From: Agrocybe praecox
Taxonomy: Eukaryota; Basidiomycota; Agaricomycetes; Agaricales; Agrocybaceae
Direction of reading: 5' to 3'
Length of the DNA stretch: 64,000 nt
Assembly (NCBI GenBank): GCA_964017145.1
Contig: CAXHKQ010000012.1
Coordinates: 1 to 64,000, forward strand
Shown here: positions 34,431-44,047 of the stretch, piece by piece
Layout of the letters: every line of letters begins with the position of its first letter
Numbering within the stretch: position 1 is the first letter of the stretch
Notes under the pieces: generated by a model
The model's database searches: none
Told to the model about the DNA's origin: nothing
What the model saw: the letters and a program-made list of their open reading frames with translations, nothing else
Position numbers and translations under genes: made by a program

Positions 34431-34941
34431 TGTCAGGGCAACACTAAGATCAGTGTGACAAGGCCACCAACAAAGACAAAGCAAGAGAGGGAGGGAGAGA
34501 GAGAGAGAGAGAGATGAAGAGAGAGAGAGAGAGACACTCAATGGTTCTAAGAGATCACACCAATGATAGTGGATATCCTAAGAGATTGAAGCTGGGGCTA
34601 CAGCTACCTACATGTCCAGTATATATACCCTACAGCTATTCTAGAATATTCCTACATTACATCATGAAACAAAAGGATGAGTAAGACAATGACATCATAA
34701 AGGAATGATGAATAAGACAATGACATCATGAAACAAGGAGAAGAATGATGTGGAGCAATTGAGGCAGTGCTCATGGGAAATAAAGATGATAAGTATCTAA
34801 TCAAGGATCTAAGTGATAATCAATGAGATAATCAAGGAGATAATCAAAGATGTAAAAGAGATAAGATATCTACATAATTAAGAAAGGGAAAAATGCGAAA
34901 TAAATATATAAAAATAGAGAAAAATAGGGGAAACCCTGACA
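34431..34941 (-). repeat. Gypsy A 5' LTR
   Basis: 511 bp, upstream LTR for the minus-oriented element. It differs from the other LTR by one base in the GA-rich tract by eye. Confidence 0.92.
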
Positions 34942-36078
34942 CCGCCGGAGACAAAGTCATTATCAGAGTCGACTTCGATTTGTCTTGCTGCAACGTAAAT
35001 GTCAGGATCAGAGTATTTGTGACAGGTGAGATTATTTACCTTCATCGTCACTCGTCGTCGCGCGTCTTTTAGATAGAATGTGGTGGTATTCGCCAGAGAC
35101 AGCGTCGTTGTCAGAGTCGACTTCGATTTGGCTTCCTGCAATGTAAATGTCAGGATCAGAATATTTGTGAAAGGTGAGATTATTTACCTTCATAGTCACT
35201 CATTGTCGCGCGTCTTTTGATAGTAAATTCATAATCATTGGGCTGCTCTTCATATGGGGTCTCAGACCTGAGGCGGTGGGTGCCGCCAGAGATAGTGCCG
35301 TCCCCTGAGTTGACTTCTGATCTGCGTCCTACAAATTAAGACGTTAAGATTGGGACATCTCAAACACATTATTATCTCAGCGTACCCTTATCATTACCCC
35401 TCGTGGCATGAGATTCTCTGTTGGGTCCATCATACATGGGTACATCCCCAGATCCCCCAAAGTGCTCAATGTCATCGAGAGAAGTCATCTACAGGGTTAG
35501 GATTATAGATATGTGTAAGATTCAATAGCGAAGAAAATGACATACTGGCATAATGTCTGGGTCCTGTGAAAACCTGGTTCTCAGCTCATCCTCCATGGCA
35601 TCTGCGCCACCCACTTCCAAAAACGAGGTGTCGTCCAGGGTTACTAGTTGTTCAGGTAATGCTATCTGATGTAAGCTCTGTGCTTGTAAGAAATTGACAT
35701 CATGATTCAAATGCCCAGGCAGATGTTCCAAGAGGATCGATTGCACGTCTTCTATGAGAATTGACTCGGTTTGATCTTCACTGTGAATTTCGTCGTGATA
35801 CCACTCGGTCGCAGCGAGAAGTACCTGAATGTTGCTCTCCAAGAGCCAAACCAAAGGCATGACAAACAAGAGGTAAGGCGAGCAGGTCCGAGATTAAAGT
35901 GAGAGGGAACAAGGCTTGAATGGTGCGCGAATGTTTTTCGGAATACCGTGGGAATTTCCGTCGCATGCAACGGACCCACATATTTTATGATCGTCAATCA
36001 TGCCGGCATGACTCAGGAATGACTTCCATCTTCTCACAATAAATAGTTAGTCTAAAATAGAACTCAAGTTATTCCTAT

Positions 36079-37560
36079 CTATATGAAATGTATTTTACTG
36101 TGGGATCTATTCCTGCCCATCGAGGCTGAGAACATGGCAGACGGGGAAGGTAGTAATAACTTGAATCTATGCTTATCGACATCGTTCCGCTTATTTACCC
36201 TAACACACCTGACCTTATTATACCTGTTCTCCATCTGGGCCTCGACACTCATGCTTTCGAGTACCATCCTGACATGAGCCATAACCTCCGCTGGTGGTCC
36301 CGTGGTGATTGGGGTCTGCACATCGAACCTGTTTGATACACCAAAGCTATGAGTCGCGGAAACAAAACCACAGTTGCTCGTGATGCAGTGGTGACAGTGG
36401 GAGATGGCACCATCAGCAGCGACAACGACCGAAGGCCAGAAATTGATGCAGAGGAAGTGGGAGGGCTCCTCGACAGCTTCGACAGCGCAACAAGTACCGA
36501 CATGGATAGCCACCAGCCTAATCAAGATTAAAATCCACACCCAAATGACGTTGAGGCTATTTATGATTAAGCGTCTGCATCTCAGGCGCAATAGGGTACG
36601 AAAGTGCAAGACTTTCCCTGGCCTCTGATTCGCTCCTCAACCACTGCATGGTCTTTGGTGTTGACACTTGCAGAAGATTACTCTTGCTCGCCGTCATTGG
36701 CGCAATTCCAAAGTCCTGCAAATGAGAAGAGAACGTCTCCGAGTTTGTGGCTGAAGGTCCAGGAGGGAATGGCACAGATGTGGGCATCAGGGGTTGTTGT
36801 GTCGCAAATTTGTATTGGCATTCATAGCAGTAGTTGGTTCTGCCGTGCGGATAGACAGAGCTAATGGATGTGTTATTATAATGATCCTTCAACCAACTCA
36901 TGATGAACGTGAGAAGAGGCTCAACACAGCAAGCATGTTCTTCCTCCCGCTGGTACCCTCCCCTTCCACCTTCTCCGCTCTCTTCTTCTCCTGATAGTGG
37001 AATAGCGGGGGCAGGTGGCAGTGGTTGTCACTGGAATCCAGACAGAAAGAACCAACACAGGCGCTGATGCTGGTGCAGATCCTCCACCATCTTCCAAAAT
37101 GCGATTGGCTGGCCGTCGGTACTTAGAGTGCCCCAATAAGGCTTCGACCAGCTGGCGTCTTTCCTTGGGTCCAGGACGGGGATTGCGAATAACAAATCCC
37201 GCTCTTCGGCCAAGTGGTGGGTTATACCAATGAATGCGGCGGTTTCCTTAATGTCATATATGTTTGCAAAATTGTGGGTCTGTGAATGGAGAAAAAAAGT
37301 CAGAAAAATGAATTTGTAAAGAGCCATAGCAAGTCCGTGCGTGGAAAGGGAAAAAGAAAGAAACAGTTGTGTATATGTACGCAAATAAAAAGCCGAACAA
37401 AATAGAAAGGGGAGGAAAACAACGTAATATGATTGGTATTCGCAGTAAACAGTAAGAATAACAGCCAAAAATCGAGTTGATCGTATGAGGAAAGAAAAAG
37501 ATATAGATAAAGAAACACACCTTTAAAGACGCATGATAGCCTCTCAATTTTGCGTATCAC
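36079..37560 (-). CDS. Unrecognised multi-exon gene (uncertain)
   Basis: Minus-strand segments look coding: NFANIYDIKETAAFIGITHH, LLFAIPVLDPRKDASWSKPY and TDGQPIAFWKMVEDLH (37070-37270); YPHGRTNYCYECQYKF with SNLLQVSTPKTMQWLRSESE (36620-36860); a hydrophobic segment VIWVWILILIRLVAIHVG (about 36500-36560); and TGPPAEVMAHVRMVLESMSV (about 36230-36300). They lie in different frames and must be joined by introns that I could not fix. The function is unknown. Confidence 0.3.
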
Positions 37561-37809
37561 GATTGTACGGTCCCCAGTTTCCTGATAAACTTAATCGCGA
37601 CCTCTTTCTCCTTGTGAATATGCAGCAGGAGCGAATATCCCCAGAGCTACGGCGTGGATGAACAGCCAGGTAGGACTAGGGCAGCTGGGTGAGATCTGGG
37701 TAACTGGCCAGGTGCTGCTGCGGTTGGGTTCGTGAGGAGGAGGAACAGTAGTGCCTTGCTGTCGGTATCTGGGGAACTGATTCAAGTTGTGTGCAGTCGG
37801 TGGCTGACT

Positions 37810-38067
37810 TCACACAATCAAGATGTGAACGATATGGATCTCATGTCTCTCTATTAAAGGATGAGCATGTAAGTAATACAGTAAATTAGGATACTCACGA
37901 CTGATATCTAAAGGATCCCAGGACAGATTATGTGCGAGTTGTGCGACGAGCGAAGAACCTCCAGTCGACGTACAATCGCCATATACAACTTGAAATGAAA
38001 GAAAGGGTTTCAGGGAGTTCATAGATGGAAGAAAGAGAAGTGCGGCAAGTGAAGAACTTTCAGTCAA
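37810..38067 (-). CDS. Unrecognised exon, paralogue of the 42-kb gene
   Basis: The minus strand reads VVYGDCTSTGGSSLVAQLAH and NLSWDPLDIS, followed by a GTGAGT donor at about 37900. The same pattern (GGNCALSGASLLVARLARNL, LDSLDIN) and related DNA recur at 41985-42210, so the two are duplicates. The product is not recognised. Confidence 0.35.
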   Translation of the reverse strand: MTESSSLAALLFLPSMNSLKPFLSFQVVYGDCTSTGGSSLVAQLAHNLSWDPLDISREYPNLLYYLHAHPLIERHEIHIVHILIV

Positions 38068-38217
38068 TACATAGATTCTAGCGGGTGAGAAAGAAAGAAC
38101 AAGTCTGAGGTTAGAAAGTACGTTCGCAGTTTGTCACGTGTCATTGCGTGAATAAACCTGAATTTATTCTATTTTTATTCTACGCTATCTAATGTCTTCG
38201 GCAAAAAGAGTTCATGT

Positions 38218-38262
38218 AGTGTCAGAGCTGTTGTGAGGTTCTTTATGAGTCCTCGTCATGCA
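38218..38262 (+). repeat. Retroelement-leader-like repeat, copy 1
   Basis: GTCAGAGCTGTTGTGAGGTT followed by CTTTATGAGTCC. It belongs with the copies at 42318 and 44257, which read CAGAG.TG..GTGAGGTTCTCTAAGCA. It is degenerate. Confidence 0.4.
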
Positions 38263-38545
38263 TAACCCGAGCACATTTTCGCGTGGTTTGTCCACTGGAA
38301 AAAGATCCACCCGATTCGAAGAGCTCGCACACTAAATGTACTTCCGATAGACCGCTTCTCCGCTACACCCCTTTCTGTCGATCATAACCCCACATTCCTT
38401 CTTGAGCGCATCCTTATAAAATCTGGGGATAAATGTTTTAATAACGGAGCTCAGTATATCTGGGAAATGGCTTACTGGGATACTCTTGCCTCAATGGACG
38501 CTTGTTCTTCAGCATTTACCTCCCTTTCCGCATTAAAAACCTCTC

Positions 38546-38986
38546 TCATTTTGTCGTCGTCTGGATCATATCTCTCGCATCCTTCCAAAAGAGACAGATC
38601 GAGCTCGCTGAAATACCAACAAACATAGTACTTATGCTCCATGTACTGGCAGTGTTACACCTTCGGACAGCATTGACTTTGATCCTTGTTAGTGCCACCA
38701 CTACCGGCGTTCCAAGAGTCTTGATCCTACAGGCATGGCTTTTAGCACCCGAAATTAGTTGATCAAGATTCAAAATTACCTGGGATTTCACTGTAGATGC
38801 CATGAACATCTCGTTGCCGTTCACATCCTTCCATTCATGTGGATCATCACGGAGATCAAGCAGATATGCCACCATAGTACTATTTCCATTCTGAAAGGTC
38901 GTCAACTTTACGCATTGCTCCTTAGAGGACTTGGAAATATTGCTCAGCACTCCTTTTCGCCAGTGGGGCTTCGTCAAGCTATGCAT
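38546..38986 (-). CDS. Unrecognised two-exon gene
   Basis: The ATG at 38986 opens HSLTKPHWRKGVLSNISKSS, then QCVKLTTFQNGNSTMVAYLL and DDPHEWKDVNGNEMFMASTV, up to a GTAATT donor near 38778. A second open stretch in another frame reads YMEHKYYVCWYFSELDLSLL followed by ERYDPDDDKMREVF (about 38510-38650). No domain is recognised; the intron boundary is uncertain. Confidence 0.35.
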   Translation of the reverse strand: MHSLTKPHWRKGVLSNISKSSKEQCVKLTTFQNGNSTMVAYLLDLRDDPHEWKDVNGNEMFMASTVKSQVILNLDQLISGAKSHACRIKTLGTPVVVALTRIKVNAVRRCNTASTWSISTMFVGISASSICLFWKDARDMIQTTTK

Positions 38987-39106
38987 TAAGTACTAGGCAA
39001 TAAATGTAATAATTTTTGCGCTAAGCTCCCGGGAGACTCGCAGTAGCACAAACATAGTTTATTGAATTTAATAAATGACACGGCCTAGCGCTACAGATTA
39101 CTTGAT

Positions 39107-40442
39107 TAAAGATCCATCTGTTGCTCTTCGTCAAGGGAGGGGTCACGGTCTTCATGTGGCATGACAACATATGGATAGTATGCACGTTCCCTTGCAAGTT
39201 GCGCTGGCCAATTGGCAGTCTCTGGAAGTGGATAACCCATGTTGTATTCTTCCCACTGCGTAGTATCTGCGATTCGCTCGAACAATTTCTTTTGGCCTCC
39301 CCTTTCAATATCGTAAACACCGGACCTGTGGCAAAAACCATGGAAAATATAGAGACATTTGATAGTTGGATTAAGAGATGTCCATTTGTGGACAAATGGT
39401 GCAATGTATATGTAATTGTGGGGAAGACACTCGGAGTCGAAAGAATCGGTATCGGAGTCAGCTTCGTTGCCAGCTTCGTCGTCAGACTCCATGTGCTCAT
39501 GCCAATATGGCAGGATGAGGGGCAAGGGTGTGTAGAGAGAAAACACTCAGAGAGATATACACCTCTGGAGAAGGGTGTCCCAGCCGATGTAAGCAGATTC
39601 ATCCCATGGTGGATACCTGTATATATACTGGGATATTGCATTGATTAGATTATAAAATAGGGAAAATAAAAGCAACATACCTCGTCACTAAGTACGTCGA
39701 ACCTTATCCTCAGAATGGTGAGAGTTTTAAACACCTTTGTCCAAATATGGCTTTGAAAATGAGCTAAAAAACGGGGCCAGTCCGTAACCATGGTAAGCTC
39801 CTTAATTCCTTCTTCCAAAATTGTTTGACCGAGTTTCTGACAAAGAGTAAAGTCTCGAGGGACTTTAAATTCCAATGAAGAGAGAGCCCCAAATACGAGT
39901 TTTCTTTGTGAAAGCTTTGTGATGCTTTTTGGCCGCTTGAGGGCTCCCAAATTAGAAGTAGGTGCAATTATAGGTAGAGGCGAAGGAGCAGGCTCGGGTT
40001 GGGAAGACATGGGTACAACCAAAGGGAGAGGTGAAGGAGAGGGCTTTGATTCGGAGGTGGTGATCTTGGGCAGAGGTCTCCTGACTTTATTTGAAGGCCA
40101 CTCTTGTAGGTAAAATGCCCTAGCAAGATCCACGTATTGAGCGATTTCCTTGTCGTCCCTCAGAATGGTGTGATATCGACGACCGATGATTGTTATGATT
40201 TGTCGATCATAAATCAGTGTGTTTGAGCCTTCAAATATACCACTTCGGAATAGTCGAATATATTCTTCGGGGGCGCGTTCAAAAAAATGCTCGAGAATGT
40301 GGGAGTATATCTCGTTTGGTACATTTGATAGGCTTTCAACCAGATCATTTGCAGATATATGCGGAAGGGAAGAAACGGGGTCGCAGTGGTTGTAAGTGGA
40401 GTGGTGATGATAGATAAGTCGAGGGTGTACTTCATCAGTCAT
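39107..40442 (-). CDS. F-box-like protein
   Basis: The first ATG at 40442 opens MTDEVHPRLIYHHHS. Residues about 35-50 read SNVPNEIYSHILEHFFE, the N-terminal pattern of fungal F-box proteins, which recruit substrates to SCF ubiquitin ligases. A Pro/Ser-rich linker follows (residues 125-165), then a folded-looking region (FTLCQKLGQTILEEGIKELT). An intron starts at about 39680 (GTATGT). The downstream segment includes YPPWDESAYIGWDTLLQ, a possible short intron, ESDDEAGNEADSDTDSFDSE, KWTSLNPTIKCLYIFHGFCH and SLDEEQQMDL before the stop. Leucine-rich repeats are not evident. The substrate is unknown. Confidence 0.5.
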
Positions 40443-41339
40443 CTTTAGTAAAGGTCCTATTGCGCATGCTCTTGCTGCAGTGCCCGATCTATATGTGTAT
40501 CAACGGAGATGAAAAGTTAGGTGTAAGCATATGTTTTGCATGTTTTTCTTTTCTATTCGCACGCACCATGTGATCTAAATTAGGAAACGGTTTCTTACAC
40601 AATAACATATTATATATACAGTATACCGCATGCTAAACTTCAAGATATACTCTTTATTTGGATTTGTTCAATATTTTCCGCAACGTTCATCTGTACAGAA
40701 AAAATTTCCAGGCCCTCTAACGTATGTATGCATATATGCCGATCTTGTAAAGTATAGTCAGACCTTGGTCAGACCACGCAGTATATGGTCTGTTTGCTCG
40801 GATGCAATCTCCTTCCCTCTAGATTCCACACGATCCATCCTATTCGCCTATCCATTCAACACCCACCCGAGCAACACTATTCGCTCGTCGGTTTTCTGCC
40901 TTCCAGACAACACGAAACGAGAGGATGATGGGGAGACGTCCGATCCTGATGCCGTGACGAAAAGCGGGGCGTGCACCCTTTGAGACGAGACGAGACGAGC
41001 TGGACTTGAACGTCGAAATCATGCGGGAAGATTGCGGGAAGGGATGATGGGAGGTCGAGCTGGTTGAACTACGGGAGTTGGAGGGTTCTGTGAGGCGGAT
41101 ATGGTGGGTAAACAGTCTCCTTTTCTTTTTCCCCACGCAACACGAGACGACACGAGACCCGAATGGAGCATGCTGAGGATGGTCTGCATCGTGTCCCTGG
41201 CATTGACATGGAACGTTGAAGTCCCTATCGATGGTGGAAGCGCAGCAGACGGAGACAGGCGGATTGCCCACTATCATCGTGCTGTATCGGATTTCCTCCT
41301 TTCGCGTCCGGTTTCCTATCAGACGACTGTTGTTGTGGC
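40443..41339. other. Intergenic, no convincing gene
   Basis: Mixed composition. A GAGACGAGACGAGACG run lies at about 40982-41000. Short ORFs on both strands lack motifs. The right end may be the 3' part of the minus-strand gene at 41340-42213. Confidence 0.3.
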
Positions 41340-42213
41340 AGAGATGTTATAGAGGTTGACGCTGCTGAAGATATCGCAGGAGGGAAAGGCCGATTGTCTG
41401 CGTGGTACGCAGGGTCGTGAGGATGGGGGTTCTGGTAGTAAGGTAGTAACTGCCCCGCTGACTGTGAGGGCATGGTATAATTCGAAGGAGCGATGCTTGA
41501 GTAAACTCAGGACCCGGCCTTTGGAACGGCGATTCGCCCCTTGTTAGGGCACTAAGCGGTTCGATTTTGGTGTATCTCGCTGGGACTAAAAGAGCATCAT
41601 CGGGTACTGCATATATAGTAGTATGTTAATAAAGGAAAGGGACAGAAGATAAGGATATACTCACAGTAACTTTCTTTCCAAGCACGTCCTTGATATTTCC
41701 AGTAGGTAGATCCACAAATGTAGTGATAGCCTCACGTAATATGGCACAAGCGACACCGGAGAACCAGACTCGATTTTGGTCAAGCCAAAGAGATTCAGGG
41801 ATGGTCGAACTGCTCGATGAAGGCCGAGAGTGATGTATTGAAGGGAGCGGTCCACCGTTTGTAGTAGTGGGAAGGACGGATACGTGCACAGGGAAGATGT
41901 GGATGATGAGGGAATTCCCTAGTTTCTACATCAAAGAGAAGATCGTAAATGATACCAAAAGAGAGAAGGAATAAAGAGACTTACAATTGATATCTAAAGA
42001 ATCCAACCCAGTCAGATTACGTGCGAGTCGTGCAACAAGCAGGGATGCTCCACTCAGGGCACAATTTCCACCATGGGGAGAAAGATATATGGGTTCAGAG
42101 GCGTTCAGATAACTGCAAGATAAAGATGTGCGACGAGCGAAGAACCTCCAGTCGACGCACAGATGATCATGGCAGTAAGAGAAAGATGTCAAGTCTGAAT
42201 TTGGAAGGTACAT
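41340..42213 (-). CDS. Unrecognised multi-exon gene, paralogue of 37.8-38.1 kb
   Basis: Exon 1 (from an ATG at 42213) contains GGNCALSGASLLVARLARNL. After an intron with GTAAGT and a TAG acceptor (about 41990-41932), exon 2 reads NSLIIHIFPVHVSVLPTTTN, IPESLWLDQNRVWFSGVACA and REAITTFVDLPTGNIKDVLG. After a second intron (about 41663-41610) comes VPDDALLVPARYTKIEPLSA. The first junction is not phase-consistent in my reading, so either the exon 1 frame is different or the gene is damaged. The function is unknown. Confidence 0.4.
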
Positions 42214-42317
42214 TTCGCGCTGTCACCCCATGTGACTGTGATTAAACCCCAACGTTCTATTTTTATCTTCTATCCATACCTATCATCTATACAACAAGTT
42301 ACAATGTTCTACATATA

Positions 42318-42362
42318 GTCAGAGATGCTGTGAGGTTCTCTAAGCATCTCTGATGCTATGTA
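42318..42362 (+). repeat. Retroelement-leader-like repeat, copy 2
   Basis: AGTCAGAGATGCTGTGAGGT followed by TCTCTAAGCATCTCTGATGC. It is homologous to 38218-38262 and 44257-44301. Confidence 0.45.
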
Positions 42363-42513
42363 TATGCCACCTCATCAAGAAAATGTGATCTTGCCATCCG
42401 AATTGTAACTTTGGATTTGCATTCCAACAGTGCATGGTCCTCCTCTTCTGTTACCGCACGGCAGGTTCATTCTTCAACTTTTATTCTAGTACCCATTTGC
42501 TCGTCGCTCAGGC

Positions 42514-43060
42514 ATGCCTCAGGTAAGCTACTCATCACTCATTTCTCTTATGGGTATCAATAAATACTTACCATTGTCAGCTTCCACAGCTTGGAAGATC
42601 CCAAGACCAAACCTGGGCATGTTTTCAAACGGAAGCAAGCCGAGGAATGGTGTATGTATCTTTTTCTTAAAATCACTAGTACATCTTTTTAACCGTGATT
42701 TATTTACTTGACACTCTTTTACCAGGAACAAGTCGTCTTCCAGGCGAACATCCTCATCCACCAGCTGGATTCTCCCCAGGGTGTTCAGCTAACTCGAAAG
42801 CCTGGACGCATGAACTGGTTTGTTTACCAGCTTGCTATGTACGTCTTCTTCTACCTTTGTCCTCCTTTCTGCTGCTCCTTCCTCTTCTTCGCTTCGGTTT
42901 CTCTTTGGTGCATAAATAGATATGATCCTAATGTTATCTTTTCGCAGTTGTTTCTCATTTTGGACGCACGATCCGACATTAGACGATGCGCTAAAGTAGG
43001 CAAAGAGCTTCATGTACATGTTTGATGTACTCAGTACCTTGTTTCCATGTTCTGGTACGT
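42514..43060 (+). CDS. Unrecognised small multi-exon gene
   Basis: A possible ATG (42514, MPQ|GTAAGC) is followed by short GT-AG introns. Segments in the most plausible frame read WKIPRPNLGMFSNGSKPRNG (42593-42652), then after a 70-nt intron EQVVFQANILIHQLDSPQGV and QLTRKPGRMNWFVYQLAM (42724-42840). Downstream exons are unclear. No family is recognised. Part of it could be an untranslated RNA. Confidence 0.3.
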
Positions 43061-43525
43061 TATACTTCGTTGTTCAAGCCGAAATTTGCTTATTTTCTAT
43101 TTACAGACGTCCAACAACGCACCGACTCCTTCCGCCACCAACTGATTCAAGCCTGCCGCTCGGGTAGAAATGCCTCTCCCTTCTGCATACACCGTACTGG
43201 CTTTTACTTGTGCTTAATTTCATCGACCTGCCCACCCGTCCGACTCTTATTGTCGCTCTTTTTTCATTCCATTCATTTCTTGTAATAAAAGACCAATCGG
43301 TGCCACTCCGACGTACATACGTACTTACATAGCCACTTACCCACCTACAACTTGCCGAACGATCCACCCGCCAGCAGACAGTCTCGCGCCGATCCCATCC
43401 ATATACCACTGTTCCTCATCGTCTTTCTTTCAACGTTCGGCAACTTACTCGTCATATATCTATCTTCCTGTCTGTTTTTCTATTTGTTCATCTATCTACC
43501 CTGTTGATCTACCTGTCCACTTAAG

Positions 43526-44047
43526 GTGATGACATTTACAACCTGGTACAATGTGGCATCAGCGTCAGCCCAAGGACAACTGCCCAAAAATCCGTCAGCA
43601 GTAAGTAAGTGGGGCCGTGGGAACTTCCGTCGCATGCGACGGAATATCACACTTGAAAGAAAACATATCCAAAACATACCTACCACAACTGAGTCCCGAT
43701 TCAAGAATCACTCAACGCAAAACCAGCATTACTCTACCATGGAAGTTATGGCAATCAACATCCCTTCTACGACCAAAGAATTCGCAGACTTCCAAGGGAA
43801 CCTCCAGTCATATCAAATGTATCATTCAACCTTGATCCCCCCACCAGATACCATCGGTGTCCCAGGCGTCCTTTACATCTTATACTTCCCGAACAACCGT
43901 CAGAAGGTCCCGAGATTATCGTGTTGGATTAGAAATTCTGTAAATGGATATATGGAGGAATATGGATCCTGTAGTTCGAAAATTTTCATTCTTCAAGTGA
44001 ATCCCTACAAACCTACATACCACTACTACTGTATCCAAACCACCTGA
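43526..44047 (+). CDS. Hypothetical ORF (doubtful)
   Basis: A 173-codon open frame without recognisable domains. A nested ATG at 43739 gives MEVMAINIPSTTKEFADFQG. Composition is rich in Asn, Thr, Tyr and Pro. The perfect palindrome TTCCGTCGCATGCGACGGAA sits within its 5' part, which would be odd for a gene, so the first half may be non-coding. Confidence 0.25.
   Translation: MMTFTTWYNVASASAQGQLPKNPSAVSKWGRGNFRRMRRNITLERKHIQNIPTTTESRFKNHSTQNQHYSTMEVMAINIPSTTKEFADFQGNLQSYQMYHSTLIPPPDTIGVPGVLYILYFPNNRQKVPRLSCWIRNSVNGYMEEYGSCSSKIFILQVNPYKPTYHYYCIQTT
43625..43644. repeat. 20-bp perfect palindrome
   Basis: TTCCGTCGCATGCGACGGAA is its own reverse complement. A near copy (TTCCGTCGCATGCAACGGA) lies at 35956-35974, and both are preceded by GTGGGAA. 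Candidate transposon tip or binding site. Confidence 0.5.

Larger units (their letters stand above)
28413..34941 (-). mobile_element. Ty3/gypsy chromovirus A (recent insertion)
   Basis: The element is 6.53 kb, oriented minus. It has two 511-bp LTRs (TGTCAGGG...CCCTGACA) with a single mismatch seen by eye in the GA-rich run, and a target duplication CCGCC at 28408-28412 and 34942-34946. The order is gag, protease, RT, RNase H, integrase, chromodomain. A likely self-priming site follows the 5' LTR, and the polypurine tract abuts the 3' LTR. Pol carries one in-frame TAG in RT. Confidence 0.93.
27312..35328 (-). repeat. Tandem exon-intron array (8 exons, 52-nt introns)
   Basis: Exons R1-R8: 35328-35188, 35135-35040, 34987 to 28304 (split by the gypsy element), 28251-28102, 28049-27951, 27898-27716, 27663-27514 and 27461-27312. 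Lengths without the insertion are 141, 96, 150, 150, 99, 183, 150 and 150 nt, all multiples of three, and all have phase 1 at both ends. The seven introns between them are each 52 nt and similar in sequence (GTAAATAAT...CATTTAC.TTGCAG). Long exons encode QIEVDSDND, SG, HRSRSKTL.EEH, EDEEAT.IPSKR and DDEG. Short ones skip the middle (SGGE.R.ILSKRRAT). The product is an acidic/basic, probably disordered linker. Confidence 0.85.
24592..35869 (-). pseudogene. 2OG-Fe(II) dioxygenase-like gene (possible TET/JBP type), 21 exons, split by a retrotransposon
   Basis: Exons (minus): 35869-35546, 35488-35386, eight repeat exons (see 27312-35328), 27258-27205, 27152-27042, 26969-26657, 26603-26473, 26417-26304, 26245-26059, 26002-25654, 25596-25523, 25469-25265, 25215-25039 and 24984-24592. 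With the retrotransposon removed the total is 3,654 nt, divisible by three, and all phases agree. The C-terminus has a double-stranded beta-helix pattern: H1131-R-D1133, GGDIAFHEIGLAMAARNGDF, ISH1179FN and GKR1188AS, i.e. HxD...H...R. TET/JBP enzymes, which oxidise 5-methylpyrimidines in DNA, are expanded in mushrooms; assignment to that family is inference. An in-frame TGA at 25128-25126 and the insertion in exon R3 make this copy probably non-functional. The start codon is uncertain (35869 or further upstream). Confidence 0.6.
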
